Below, piece by piece: positions 25,407-35,234 of a stretch of 64,000 nt of DNA. Origin of the DNA: Gemmatimonadota bacterium (lineage in GTDB: Bacteria > Gemmatimonadota > Gemmatimonadetes > Longimicrobiales > Gaopeijiaceae); the NCBI GenBank assembly GCA_022826005.1, contig JAJDVT010000102.1, forward strand, positions 1 to 64,000, written 5' to 3'. The notes beneath the pieces were generated by a model that saw only the letters and a list, made by a program, of their open reading frames with translations, made no database searches and had not been told where the DNA came from. The position numbers were made by a program, and so were the translations under genes. The stretch's first letter is position 1; the number at the start of each line of letters is the position of its first letter.

Positions 25407-26675
25407 CTACCGGCAGGTCGCGCGGGGGAGTTTCCCGGCGCCGGGGAGGAGTCCCCACACCCTGGTGACGGCGTGCATGACCGCCGCCTCGTCGCCCCCG
25501 GTGACGTTGACGTGGCCGATCTTGCGGCCGGGCCGCGGCGCCTTGTCGTAGAGGTGGAGGTGTGCGCCGGGGATTGCCGCCACTGCGCCCAGGTCGGGAA
25601 ATTCGCCGATGATGTTGACCATCGCCGCCGGGCCCGGGACACGCGGTGCGGCCAGCGGCATTCCGGTGACCGCGCGGATGTGGTTCTCGAACTGGCTGAC
25701 GTCGGCGCCGTCCAGGGTCCAGTGCCCGGAATTGTGGACCCGGGGCGCCATCTCGTTGGCAAGGAGGTGGCCGCCGGCTTCAAAGAGCTCGATGGCGAGG
25801 ACGCCGACGTAGTTCAACCGGTCCAGCACGAGGGCGGCCAGTCGTTCGGCTTCCGGCTGCAGGCACGGCGCCGGGTCCGGGGGTGCTGCAGGGCCCGGGG
25901 ACGGCGTCGGGCCCGGGGGCGGCGTAGGGACCGCGGATGGCGTCAGGTCCGGGGATGGCGCACCCTGCGGCGTCGCACCCTGCGGTGGCACACCCGGCAG
26001 CGGCCCGCCGCTCGGCGGCACCAGGCCGGGAGCCGGAGCGTAGCTCACCCTGAGGATGCCCCCCTGGTGGTGGTTTTCGGTCAACGGATAGAACGCCCGT
26101 TCCCCCTCCCGCCCGGCCACCGCCAACACGCTCAGTTCCCTTTCGAACGCGACGAAGCCCTCCGCGATCAGCCCGGCTCCCAGCTCTTCGACCGCCGCCT
26201 CCGCCTGGCCCGGCGAGCGCGCCACCACCTGCCCCTTGCCGTCGTAGCCGAACCGGCGCGTCTTGATCACCGCCGGAATCCCCGTCACGGCCAGCGCCGC
26301 CTCGACGTCTGCGGGTCCGTCGATCGGGTGGAACGGCGCGGTGGGAATCCCCAGCTCGCAGAACATCCGTTTCTCGGCGAGTCGGTCCTGCGCGACCTGG
26401 AGTGCCGCGGGAGGCGGCAGCGCGGGGAGACGCGCGGCCAGGTAGGCGGCGCTCCCGGCCGGGACGTTCTCGAACTCGTAGGTCACTACATCCGAAGCCG
26501 CCGCTATCGCGGCGAGCCCGTCCGGGTCGTCGTAGGCGGCCGCCACTACCGTGCTCGCCACCCCGGCGGGCGGGCCGGACGCCCCCTCCAGAACCGTGAA
26601 GCGGTGCCCCAGCGGGATCCCCTCGAGGGCGAGCATGCGGGCGAGTTGCCCGCCGCCCAGGATCCCGACCCTCAC
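25407..26675 (-). CDS. purK: N5-carboxyaminoimidazole ribonucleotide synthase, with proline-rich insert
   Basis: ATP-grasp enzyme of purine synthesis that makes N5-CAIR from AIR, ATP and bicarbonate; PurE then isomerises it. Motifs: [14 protein letters not shown] at the N-terminus, [36 protein letters not shown], then FPDLG and GRKIGHVNV near the C-terminus. It starts at GTG 26675, overlapping the purE stop as GTGA. Odd feature: between the strands [10 protein letters not shown] and [28 protein letters not shown] there are about 50 residues of Pro/Gly/Ala/Ser-rich sequence that the family lacks. At 422 residues it is about 50 longer than usual. The insert lies in a loop, so the enzyme may still work. 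Confidence 0.92.
   Translation of the reverse strand: MRVGILGGGQLARMLALEGIPLGHRFTVLEGASGPPAGVASTVVAAAYDDPDGLAAIAAASDVVTYEFENVPAGSAAYLAARLPALPPPAALQVAQDRLAEKRMFCELGIPTAPFHPIDGPADVEAALAVTGIPAVIKTRRFGYDGKGQVVARSPGQAEAAVEELGAGLIAEGFVAFERELSVLAVAGREGERAFYPLTENHHQGGILRVSYAPAPGLVPPSGGPLPGVPPQGATPQGAPSPDLTPSAVPTPPPGPTPSPGPAAPPDPAPCLQPEAERLAALVLDRLNYVGVLAIELFEAGGHLLANEMAPRVHNSGHWTLDGADVSQFENHIRAVTGMPLAAPRVPGPAAMVNIIGEFPDLGAVAAIPGAHLHLYDKAPRPGRKIGHVNVTGGDEAAVMHAVTRVWGLLPGAGKLPRATCR
25860..26040. repeat. low-complexity imperfect tandem repeats inside purK
   Basis: About 180 bases of imperfect short repeats built on GGCGTCGCACCCTGCGG- and GGGGATGGCGTC-like words. They encode a Pro-rich stretch with runs such as [12 protein letters not shown] and [13 protein letters not shown] on the minus strand. 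It sits in a loop of the ATP-grasp domain and is in frame. A similar but shorter repetitive stretch (GCCGACGC/GGACGCT words) continues beyond the stop at 25340-25400. Confidence 0.6.
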
Positions 26676-27208
26676 CCTGGCGGCGGGAGGCTGGGGTCGC
26701 GGTCGGCGAGGACCGCGTCGGTGCGGGCACGGGCGTAGTCGCGAACGGCTCGCCGTATCGCCGTGCGGGACGTCCCCAGGATCCGCCCGGCCAGCAGCGC
26801 CGCGTTGGTGGCCCCGGCCGCGCCGATCGCGAGGGTCCCCACCGGCACGCCCCCCGGCATCTGCACGATCGACAGGAGCGAGTCCATCCCCTTCAGGGCC
26901 CTGGACTCGACCGGGACGCCGAGCACGGGAAGCACGGTCTTCGCCGCCACCATTCCCGGGAGGTGCGCCGCCCCCCCCGCTCCGGCGATGATCACCTCCA
27001 GCCCCCGCCCCTCCGCCGCCGCCGCGTACTCGAAGAGCAGGTCCGGCGTGCGGTGCGCCGACACCACGCGAACCTCGTGCGGAATCTCCAGCGCCTCCAG
27101 GGTCTCTGCGGCGTGTCTCATGGTGTCCCAGTCGCTGCGGGAACCCATGATGACTCCGACGAGCGGGGGGTCCATCAGCGGATCAGCTGCGCGTGTTCGT
27201 GAAGCCAT
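26672..27208 (-). CDS. purE: N5-carboxyaminoimidazole ribonucleotide mutase, class I
   Basis: 178 residues from ATG 27208; the frame opens further upstream, but those residues are not family-like. The motif [21 protein letters not shown] lies near residue 15, followed by [15 protein letters not shown] and the substrate-binding [16 protein letters not shown]. PurE interconverts N5-CAIR and CAIR. It is the first gene of the purEK operon. Its start is divergent from the acyl-CoA oxidase-like gene across 271 bases with no convincing gene. Confidence 0.95.
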   Translation of the reverse strand: MASRTRAADPLMDPPLVGVIMGSRSDWDTMRHAAETLEALEIPHEVRVVSAHRTPDLLFEYAAAAEGRGLEVIIAGAGGAAHLPGMVAAKTVLPVLGVPVESRALKGMDSLLSIVQMPGGVPVGTLAIGAAGATNAALLAGRILGTSRTAIRRAVRDYARARTDAVLADRDPSLPPPG

Positions 27209-27479
27209 CGGCAGTCTTTCTTGTGGGAAAGGGATGCAAATCACGGACGCGGTCCAGTGCCGCGCGCCTCGACGGAAAGACCGACTTTGCCAGAGTGCCG
27301 GCGAATTATCAAGGGGGCAAAGGTCTTTCACGGACGTGCAATACCTTGTCAGACTCGAAGTTCAGCGGCGATGAGCACCGCGGCGCAGGCCCGATGCATG
27401 GCCGCACGAATGAGACGGTGACCTGATCCGGAGACTGCCGCACACTCTGCCGGCCTTCCCGACGCGGTATCTTTCGAAC

Positions 27480-29744
27480 ATGCCCGCGACCCGCAGCCCC
27501 CGCCTCTCCGACGACCGCACCTTCCTGGCCTTCCTGCCGGTGCTTTGCGCCGTCTGGGCCGACGGGCTCATGGAGGACGCCGAATTGAGCGCGGTCAGCC
27601 GGGCACTCGACGGCGCCGCGTGGATGACGGCCGAGGGGCGCTCCCGGGTGCTCGACTGGCTCGACCCTGCGCTCCCCCCTTCGCCTGCGGTGTACGGCGC
27701 CGCTCTGGAGAGGATCCGGGACGGGATGGGCGACAGCCGGACGCTCGCCATGGCGGGCGTGTTGATGTCGGGACGGGTCGCTTCGTGGCGCGCCGACGCC
27801 CTTGGCACGCTCGTCCAGCTGGAGCTGGCGCTGGGGCTGGCCGGGGCGGAGGCATTGCGCGAACTGACCCGCACCGAGGGGATGGTGGTGCCCGTGGACC
27901 GGGGGGTGCCGGCCCCGTCCCGCGCCGCGAGGGAGGCCGCGACGCTGCTGCAGGGCGACTACCCCGGGGTCCGCGCGCGGGTGCGGGCCGTGCTGAGGCG
28001 TCCCGAAATGCGCATGCCGGACGAGATGCCGCGCGGCGAGTACCGCGAGCGCACCCTGGGCGCGATCGAAGCCCTGGCCGAGGAGGGGCTCGGCGCGATC
28101 TCCTACCCGCGCGAGTATGGTGGCGAAGGGGAGCCGGCCGCCGCTGTGGCCGCCTTCGAGGAGCTCGCCCTGGGAGACCTCAGCGTGCTGGTCAAATACG
28201 GCGTGCAGTTCGGGCTCTTCGGGGGCAGCATCGCGCAGCTCGGGACGGAGAAACACCACCGCCGCCACCTCCACCGGATCGCCACCCTCGCCCTGCCCGG
28301 CTGCTACGCGATGACCGAAACCGGGCACGGCTCCAACGTGCGCGACCTCCGCACCACCGCCGACCACGACCCCGAAACCGGCGGGTTCGTCATCACCACC
28401 CCCGACGACGACGCGCGCAAGGACTATATCGGCAACGCCGCGCTGCACGGCCACATGGCCACCGTCTTCGCCCGGCTGCGGGTCCGGACCCGGGACCACG
28501 GCGTCCACGCCTTCCTGGTCCGCATCCGCGACGAGGGCGGCCACGTCGCCCCCGGCGTCCGCATCGAGGACTGCGGGCCGAAGCAGGGGCTGAACGGGGT
28601 CGACAACGGGCGCATCTGGTTCAATGGCGTGCGCGTCGGGCCGGACGCGCTGCTGGACCGCTTCGCCCGTATCACCCCTGACGGCAAATACGAAAGCCCG
28701 ATCCCCAATGCGGGGCGCCGCTTTTTCACCATGCTCGGCACCCTGGTCGCGGGGCGGATCAGCATCGCGGCCGCCTCCCATACAGTGGCGAAGAAGGCGC
28801 TGGCGATAGCGCTGCGCTACGCGGCCGGGCGGCGCCAGTTCGGCCCCGCAGGCGGCGCGGAAGTCCCCATCCTCGACTACCTGGCGCTCCAGCGCGAACT
28901 CCTTCCCCGTCTCGCCACCTCGTACGCCACCACCTTCGCGCTCCGCGACCTCGTCAAGCGCTTCGCCGACCCCGATACCGACCGCCGCGAGCTGGAGGTG
29001 CGGGCCGCCGCGCTGAAGGCCGTCACGTCACGCCACGCGCTGGGCACCCTGCAGGCCTGCCGCGAAGCGTGCGGCGGGCTCGGCTACCTGACGGAGAGCC
29101 GTTTCGCCCGGATGAAGGCGGACACCGATGTCTTCACCACCTTCGAGGGCGCCAACCCGGTGCTGCTGCAGCTCGTCGCCAAGGGCCGGCTGTCACGCTA
29201 CCGGCGGGAGATCGGCGACCTGAGCATGTGGGGAATGGCCCGGTACCTCGCCGAACTCGCGGGCACCCGCCTCGCGGACATGAACCCCGTGGTCACCCGC
29301 CGCACCGACTCCGACCACCTCGCCGACTTCGACTTCCAGTTGTCGGCGCTGCGCTACCGCGAACAGCGGCTCATGCGTTCGGCGGCCCGGCGCCTGAAAC
29401 ACCGCCTGGACCTGGGGCTGGACAGCTTCGAGGCGGTCAATGCCTGCCAGGACCACCTCATCACCCTTGCGCGGGCCTACTCGGACTGCGCCCTGCTGTC
29501 GACTTCCGTCGCGGCCCTGCGCGAGATGGACGATTCGGGGGGCAAGGCGCTCATCGGGGAGGTGATCGCCCTTTACGGCCTGGCCACGCTGGAGGCCCAC
29601 CGCGCCTGGTACCTGGAGACGGGGTACTTCGAGCCGCCCAAGAGCGAAGCGGTGCGCCGGGAGGTCAACGAGCGGTGCCGGAGGCTGGGGCCGCGCGCGC
29701 TGGAGATGGTCGATGCGTTCGGGATTCCGGAGGAGTTGCTGTAG
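27480..29744 (+). CDS. acyl-CoA dehydrogenase/oxidase-like flavoprotein with TerB-like N-terminus
   Basis: 754 residues. The first 130 or so are a helical TerB-like segment (LPVLCAVWADGLMEDAELSAV). An acyl-CoA dehydrogenase/oxidase core then has AISYPREYGGEGEP, CYAMTETGHGSNVRDL and IEDCGPKQGLNGVDNGRIWF (FAD and substrate loop). ACREACGGLGYLTESRFA and DVFTTFEGANPVLLQLVAKG follow; the Glu in FEGAN is the likely catalytic base of acyl-CoA oxidases. The C-terminal acyl-CoA oxidase-type helical domain follows. It probably performs the first step of beta-oxidation. The electron acceptor (O2 or ETF) cannot be told. The TerB-like extension is unusual. Confidence 0.88.
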   Translation: MPATRSPRLSDDRTFLAFLPVLCAVWADGLMEDAELSAVSRALDGAAWMTAEGRSRVLDWLDPALPPSPAVYGAALERIRDGMGDSRTLAMAGVLMSGRVASWRADALGTLVQLELALGLAGAEALRELTRTEGMVVPVDRGVPAPSRAAREAATLLQGDYPGVRARVRAVLRRPEMRMPDEMPRGEYRERTLGAIEALAEEGLGAISYPREYGGEGEPAAAVAAFEELALGDLSVLVKYGVQFGLFGGSIAQLGTEKHHRRHLHRIATLALPGCYAMTETGHGSNVRDLRTTADHDPETGGFVITTPDDDARKDYIGNAALHGHMATVFARLRVRTRDHGVHAFLVRIRDEGGHVAPGVRIEDCGPKQGLNGVDNGRIWFNGVRVGPDALLDRFARITPDGKYESPIPNAGRRFFTMLGTLVAGRISIAAASHTVAKKALAIALRYAAGRRQFGPAGGAEVPILDYLALQRELLPRLATSYATTFALRDLVKRFADPDTDRRELEVRAAALKAVTSRHALGTLQACREACGGLGYLTESRFARMKADTDVFTTFEGANPVLLQLVAKGRLSRYRREIGDLSMWGMARYLAELAGTRLADMNPVVTRRTDSDHLADFDFQLSALRYREQRLMRSAARRLKHRLDLGLDSFEAVNACQDHLITLARAYSDCALLSTSVAALREMDDSGGKALIGEVIALYGLATLEAHRAWYLETGYFEPPKSEAVRREVNERCRRLGPRALEMVDAFGIPEELL

Positions 29745-29843
29745 GCGGCGGCTCCTCGGGGCCCAGCGTCTTGGCGGGCGCGGTTGACCGCCCCTGAAGA
29801 ACCGCCTCCTGGGAGAAACCGCCCCAAGAAAGGATGGCGGTGG

Positions 29844-30351
29844 ATGATCCACTACTCTGGCTCGCTGGTGGCGATGGTCGCGGGTGCCTTGGCCCCCATG
29901 GTGCTCGCGGCCCAGCAAAGCGAAGCCGCCCCCTGTCCCCGCGAGCCGTCAAGGGCGATCACCGAGAAGGGAGTCGTCCGCGACGTGACGGGAGACCCTC
30001 CTTGCCGTCTTGTATTCCGAAAGACAGGCGTGCGCCTGACCGCGGCCCCGGACGGCTCCTGGCCCGATCCCGGGCCAACTGAGGGTGGCCATGCCAGGTG
30101 GACTCCGGAACTCCAAGGCGGAAATCGATGCCCTGGACGAAACCCTGGTCCACTTTGTTGTGGAGGTGATCGACACGAGATCGGCGACGCTTCTCGCCTC
30201 TGACGCGTACTTGCTGGGCGACATCATGCGTGGCAATCCGGTGCTTCCCCAGGGTCTCTTCCGTAATGAAATGACAGGTTACATATACGGGGTGGGAGAA
30301 GACGGCCTGCCCTACGTAGATATTGTCGAGGGTGTCCTGGAGAGGAAATAG
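29844..30351 (+). pseudogene. 6-bladed beta-propeller gene with the central part deleted
   Basis: Two ends of one gene survive in different frames. From ATG 29844 (frame 3) comes a signal peptide (SLVAMVAGALAPMVLAAQQ) and the first strand region CRLVFRKTGVRLTAAPDGSWPDPGPT. Around nt 30080-30105 the frame changes to one reading EIDALDETLVHFVVEVIDTRS, LFRNEMTGYIYGVGEDGLPYVDIVEGVLERK, then stop at 30351. That is the normal C-terminal blade of such propellers (about 350-400 residues when intact). So most blades are missing. The remnant is unlikely to be functional, although a GAAAGG ribosome site persists. Confidence 0.65.
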
Positions 30352-30360
30352 GCCGCTTCT

Positions 30361-30390
30361 GGCGCCCAGCCGGTTCGGGGGCTGGGCGCC
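30361..30390. terminator. perfect 11-bp stem-loop between convergent genes
   Basis: GGCGCCCAGCC (30361-30371), loop GGTTCGGG, GGCTGGGCGCC (30380-30390). The arms are fully complementary. It lies 9 bases after the propeller-remnant stop and 42 bases before the tyrS stop, so it can serve as a bidirectional transcription terminator. There is no U run, so it may work as a structural barrier or need Rho. Confidence 0.6.
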
Positions 30391-30432
30391 GGGCGCTCCA
30401 CGCGGACTCCATCCGCACGAGACCGCGCCCCC

Positions 30433-31701
30433 CTACCCCGCCACCTCCACCACCAGGTGCCGCTTCCTCCCCACGCGCACGACCACGAAGCGTCCCGCGA
30501 TGGCGTCTTCGGCCCGCACCACCGCGCCGGTCTCCGCCACCCTCGCGCCGTTGAGGTAGACCCCCCCGCCCCGTATCAGCCGCCGCGCCTCGCTGCGGGA
30601 CGCGGTCATGCCGGCGCCGGCCATCACCGCCACAAGCTCCACCCCGCCCTCCAGCTCCCCCCTCGCGACCACCGCCTGCGGCACGTCGGCGAAGATCTCC
30701 TCGATGTCGGCCGCCCCCAGCCCCTCCAGGCTCCCCCCGAAGAGCACCGCCGAGGCCCGCACGGCCCGGTCCAGCCCGTCAGCCCCGTGGACCGCGCGGG
30801 TCATCTCCGCCGCCAGGCGCTTCTGGGCCTCGCGCCGGTGCGGCTCTTCGGCGACGGCCGCCGCCATCTCGTTCACTGCGGCACGGTCCAGCAGGGTGAA
30901 CATCTTCAGGTAGCGAACCACGTCCCCGTCGGCGGTGTTCAGCCAGAACTGGTAGAAGCGGTACGGCGACGTGCGCTCGGGGTCGAGCCAGACCGTCCCC
31001 TCCTCGGTCTTGCCGAACTTCACGCCGCTCGCCGACTCGACGAGGGGGAAGACGACGCCGTGGCAGCGGGGCCCGCCCATCCGCCGCACCAGGTCGATCC
31101 CGGCGGTGATGTTCCCCCACTGGTCGGAGCCGCCCATCTGCAGCGTGCATCCGTACCTGCGGTTGAGCTCCCGGAAGTCGTAGGCCTGCAACAGCTGGTA
31201 GCTGAACTCCGTGAAGGAGATGCCGGATTCGTCGTCTTCGAGGCGGCGGCGCACCGACTCCTTGCGGAGCATCGCGTTGACCGAGAAGTGCTTGCCGACG
31301 TCCCGCAGGAAGTCCACGAGCCTGAGGCCATCGAGCCAGTCGAGGTTGTTCGCCATGCGGGCGGGGGCAGTGCGCGATTCGAAGTCCAGGAACGACGCCA
31401 GCTGCCGGTGGATCGCCTCGGCGTTCTCTTCGGCCATGGCCCGGTTCAGGAGGGCGCGTTCGGAGGCTTTGCCGGACGGGTCGCCGATCAGGCCGGTGCC
31501 GCCGCCGACCAGCGCGATCGGGCAGTGGCCGGCCCGCTGCAGGTGCACGAGACCCATGATGGGGACCAGCGATCCGACGTGAAGCGATGGTGCGGTGGGG
31601 TCGAAGCCGATGTAGCCGGTGACCTGCCCCGCCGCGAAGGCCGCGGCGGCATGCTCGCTCGCGTCGGCGAGAAGGCCGCGCCAACGCAGTTCCTCGATCA
31701 T
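30433..31701 (-). CDS. tyrS: tyrosyl-tRNA synthetase
   Basis: 422 residues from ATG 31701 with AAGGGAGA just upstream. Class I synthetase: YIGFDPTAPSLHVGSLVPIM (HIGH-equivalent HVGS) near residue 40, QMGGSDQWGNITAGIDLVRR for tyrosine recognition, and KFGKTEEGTVWLD (KMSKS-equivalent). The C-terminal S4-like RNA-binding domain is present (ASRSEARRLIRGGGVYLNG). The stop of menE overlaps its start as ATGA, which makes it the last gene of the menaquinone operon. That is an unusual place for an essential synthetase. Confidence 0.95.
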   Translation of the reverse strand: MIEELRWRGLLADASEHAAAAFAAGQVTGYIGFDPTAPSLHVGSLVPIMGLVHLQRAGHCPIALVGGGTGLIGDPSGKASERALLNRAMAEENAEAIHRQLASFLDFESRTAPARMANNLDWLDGLRLVDFLRDVGKHFSVNAMLRKESVRRRLEDDESGISFTEFSYQLLQAYDFRELNRRYGCTLQMGGSDQWGNITAGIDLVRRMGGPRCHGVVFPLVESASGVKFGKTEEGTVWLDPERTSPYRFYQFWLNTADGDVVRYLKMFTLLDRAAVNEMAAAVAEEPHRREAQKRLAAEMTRAVHGADGLDRAVRASAVLFGGSLEGLGAADIEEIFADVPQAVVARGELEGGVELVAVMAGAGMTASRSEARRLIRGGGVYLNGARVAETGAVVRAEDAIAGRFVVVRVGRKRHLVVEVAG

Positions 31702-33365
31702 CTGGTCTCCCTTGGCTGTTTGCTTGACCCCGCGCGGGCACCCGGGTGCCCGGTGCCGGCCGCCGGGGCGAGGAGAGCGGCGGCCTGCCACCGCATCACC
31801 TTCCCGGTCCACGTGCGGGGCAGCCCTCCGACGACCAGTATGCGGGACGGGCAGCGGCCTCGCACGAGCCGGCCGCGGCAGTGACGGTCCACCTCCTCTG
31901 CGCTGACGGCCGCCGCATCCCCCTCCACCACCGCGGCCACCACCTCGCCCCACTCCTCGTCGGGCATCCCGAAGACGACCGCTTCCCGCACCCCGGGCAA
32001 CTCCTCGATCACCCGCTCGACCTCGGCCGGGCTCACGTTCAGCCCCCCGCTCACAATCATCGCATCGGCGCGGCCTTCGATCCAGACGAGACCTTCCGCG
32101 TCGACGCGGCCCAGGTCGCGGGTCGAGTACCAGCCCTCCGGGTCGGTCCCGAGGGGTTCGGGAGGGGCGCCGGGGCCGCGGATGACGATGGAGGCGAGCG
32201 TGGGGCCGCGGACCTGGAGGGGGGCGGAGGGGGGGCGGGGGGTGGCGGGGGGGCGGGGGGTGGCGGACGGGGGGCCGGTGGTGCGCAACGCCGTGCCGGC
32301 CGGCCGTGGGCGCGACGCGCCGCACCGTACTTCGATGCCGCGCAGGGGACGGCCGGCGGTGCGGGGGTGGCGCCGGGCCAGGGCGGGGGGCGCGGTCGCG
32401 ACCTGGGATGCGGTCTCGGTCATGCCCCAGGTGGTGGCGAGCGGCAGCCCCGCCGCAAAGGCATCGTCGAGGAGGGCGCGGGGGGCTGCCGCGCCGCCGA
32501 CGAGCACGCAGCGCAGGGTCGGGGGTGCGCGCCGGCCGGCCAGCCGGGCGAGGAGGCGCCGCAGCATGACCGGCACGACGGCCAGGTGGGTCACCTCCCG
32601 GGCCAGCACCGCGCGCGCCACGGCCGCTGCGTCGAACGAAGGCCAGAGCCGCACCGAAGACCCCGTCATCACGGCCCGCAGGACCAGCGAGAGCCCGCCT
32701 ATGTGCCCCAGCGACAGGCAGAGGCCCCAGCGGTCGGCGGCGGTCAGTTCAAGGCGGCCCGCGACGGCGGCGGCCGAGGCCGCGAAGGCGGCCCAGGTGA
32801 ACCCCACCGCCCGGGGCGCGCCGGAGGAGCCCGAGGTGAGGATGAAGGTGGTAACGTCCGGAAAGCCGGCGCAGAGGCCGGATTCAGCGGGTGCCCGGCC
32901 CTCGGCCGGATTGCCCGGCTGCCCCGGCCGGGCCGCCTGACTTGCCTCGGCCCCCTCACCTGACTCACCTGCGTGGCCCTCTTCGGGATTCTGTAAAGTA
33001 GAGTTGTCAATATGTAAACTGGACACGACAGTCCTGCGTGCGTGACCAACTTCGGCCCGGGTGAGCCGCTCGTGGAGGGGCACCGCTACGTACCCGGCCC
33101 TCCAGAGGCCGAAGAGGGCGGCGATGGTCTCGGGTCCGGGGGTCGCGCACAGCGTAGCCGCCTCTCCGGGCGCCGCACCCAGGCGGCGGAAGCGCCCCTC
33201 CAGCCCCGCCGCGCGAGCGTCCAGCTCCCGGTAGCTCCAGCTTCCGTCGTCCCAGGAGAGGGCGGTGGCCTCGGGGGTCTCCGCTGCCCGCCGCGCGAGA
33301 TCGGCTGCCGGGGTTGAGCGCCACCACGCCCGCGTGCGCGGGCCGGAGTCCCGCCCGCCGCTCAA
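31698..33365 (-). CDS. menE: o-succinylbenzoate-CoA ligase (adenylate-forming enzyme) with inserts
   Basis: About 555 residues from TTG 33365, which overlaps the menA stop as TTGA. It activates o-succinylbenzoate to its CoA ester in menaquinone synthesis. ANL-family motifs: FILTSGSSGAPRAVGFT (P-loop), LATTWGMTETASQVAT, GWYSTRDLGRVDAEG and ADAMIVSGGLNVSPAEVE, then the catalytic Lys region WTGKVMRW. Two low-complexity inserts are visible: NPEEGHAGESGEGAEASQAA before the P-loop (encoded by a patch with A+T-rich DNA at about 32990-33030) and a Pro-rich ATPRPPATPRPPSAP in the middle. Its position in the men cluster makes MenE more likely than a generic ligase. Confidence 0.88.
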   Translation of the reverse strand: MSGGRDSGPRTRAWWRSTPAADLARRAAETPEATALSWDDGSWSYRELDARAAGLEGRFRRLGAAPGEAATLCATPGPETIAALFGLWRAGYVAVPLHERLTRAEVGHARRTVVSSLHIDNSTLQNPEEGHAGESGEGAEASQAARPGQPGNPAEGRAPAESGLCAGFPDVTTFILTSGSSGAPRAVGFTWAAFAASAAAVAGRLELTAADRWGLCLSLGHIGGLSLVLRAVMTGSSVRLWPSFDAAAVARAVLAREVTHLAVVPVMLRRLLARLAGRRAPPTLRCVLVGGAAAPRALLDDAFAAGLPLATTWGMTETASQVATAPPALARRHPRTAGRPLRGIEVRCGASRPRPAGTALRTTGPPSATPRPPATPRPPSAPLQVRGPTLASIVIRGPGAPPEPLGTDPEGWYSTRDLGRVDAEGLVWIEGRADAMIVSGGLNVSPAEVERVIEELPGVREAVVFGMPDEEWGEVVAAVVEGDAAAVSAEEVDRHCRGRLVRGRCPSRILVVGGLPRTWTGKVMRWQAAALLAPAAGTGHPGARAGSSKQPRETR

Positions 33366-34309
33366 GGCGCGCCGAAAAGCCCCAGTGAGCCGACGAGCGC
33401 GCCGATGCCCAGGCCCGCCCCGTACAGCGCGAGCCCCCGTGCGGTCATCGCCAGCGCCGGGTTGAGGGTTCGCCGGTCCGCGCTCCCCCACGCTCCGTCC
33501 CCGGCACCGGGCCGCAGGAACGGCGCGACGCTAACCCAGGCCGGCGCGGAAGCCGCGATCCCGGCCAGCGAGAGAAGGGTCCAGCGGGACCACCCCATCG
33601 CGCTCACCCCGATTGCACTGGCGGAGGCCGCCAGCGCCAGGCACGCGAAGTACTGGATCACCGTTAACCGGTCGCCGAACCGCACGGCGAGGGTACGCTT
33701 CCCGGCCGCCCCGTCCGTCTCCCGGTCACGCAGGTTGTTCACCACCAGCATCGCGGTGCTGAAGAAGCCGAGCCCGGCGCCGGCCAGGATCGCGTCCGCG
33801 GACCAGGCCTGCGCCTGCACGTAGTAGGTCGTCGCCGTGGCGACCAGGCCGAAGAAGACGAAGACGAAGACGTCGCCCAGGCCGTTGTAGGAGAGCGGGT
33901 AGGGGCCGCCGGTGTAGCAGACCGCCATCAGCATCGACACGAGGCCGATCACGATCACGGGCCAGCCCGCCACCGACGCCAGGTACACCCCGGTGAGGGT
34001 GGCCAGTCCCAGCGCCACCGCCATGCCGCGGAAGACCGCCCGGGGCGGAAGGATGCCCGCCTGGGTCACCCGCACCGGCCCCAGCCGCTCGCCGGTGTCG
34101 CCACCCTTGAAGAAGTCGTAGTAGTCGTTCGCCAGGTTGGTGCCGATCTGGATCAGGAGCGCGCCGGCCAGGGCGGCCAGAGCCGGGAGTTGGACGAAGA
34201 CGCCGTCCGCCGCCGCGAAGCCGGAGGCTGCCACCACCGGCGCGGCCCCGGCGGAGAGGGTGCGGGGCCGGACGGCGAGGATCCAGGCCTGCGTGCGGGT
34301 TACCTGCAT
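33362..34309 (-). CDS. menA: 1,4-dihydroxy-2-naphthoate polyprenyltransferase
   Basis: 315 residues, a UbiA-superfamily membrane prenyltransferase with about nine membrane helices. The first Asp-rich motif is NLANDYYDFFKGGD near residue 60. The second prenyl-diphosphate motif is NNLRDRETDGAAGKRTLAVRFG near 190. It attaches the isoprenoid tail to DHNA to give demethylmenaquinone at the cytoplasmic membrane. It lies 85 bases after menB and overlaps menE at the stop. Confidence 0.95.
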   Translation of the reverse strand: MQVTRTQAWILAVRPRTLSAGAAPVVAASGFAAADGVFVQLPALAALAGALLIQIGTNLANDYYDFFKGGDTGERLGPVRVTQAGILPPRAVFRGMAVALGLATLTGVYLASVAGWPVIVIGLVSMLMAVCYTGGPYPLSYNGLGDVFVFVFFGLVATATTYYVQAQAWSADAILAGAGLGFFSTAMLVVNNLRDRETDGAAGKRTLAVRFGDRLTVIQYFACLALAASASAIGVSAMGWSRWTLLSLAGIAASAPAWVSVAPFLRPGAGDGAWGSADRRTLNPALAMTARGLALYGAGLGIGALVGSLGLFGAP

Positions 34310-34394
34310 GGGAACTCCAGCGGAACCGGCCGGCCGGACCGGCCCCGAAGTCCCGAGGGTGTACGCCGGCCCACCGGCCCCAGGAGTCCCGCCG

Positions 34395-35230
<836 letters not shown>

Positions 35231-35234
<4 letters not shown>

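Noticed and set aside
32744-33049. Separate small gene inside menE near the A+T-rich patch
   Set aside because: The menE frame is continuous through the patch and the alternative frame has no ribosome site; the patch is better treated as an insert.
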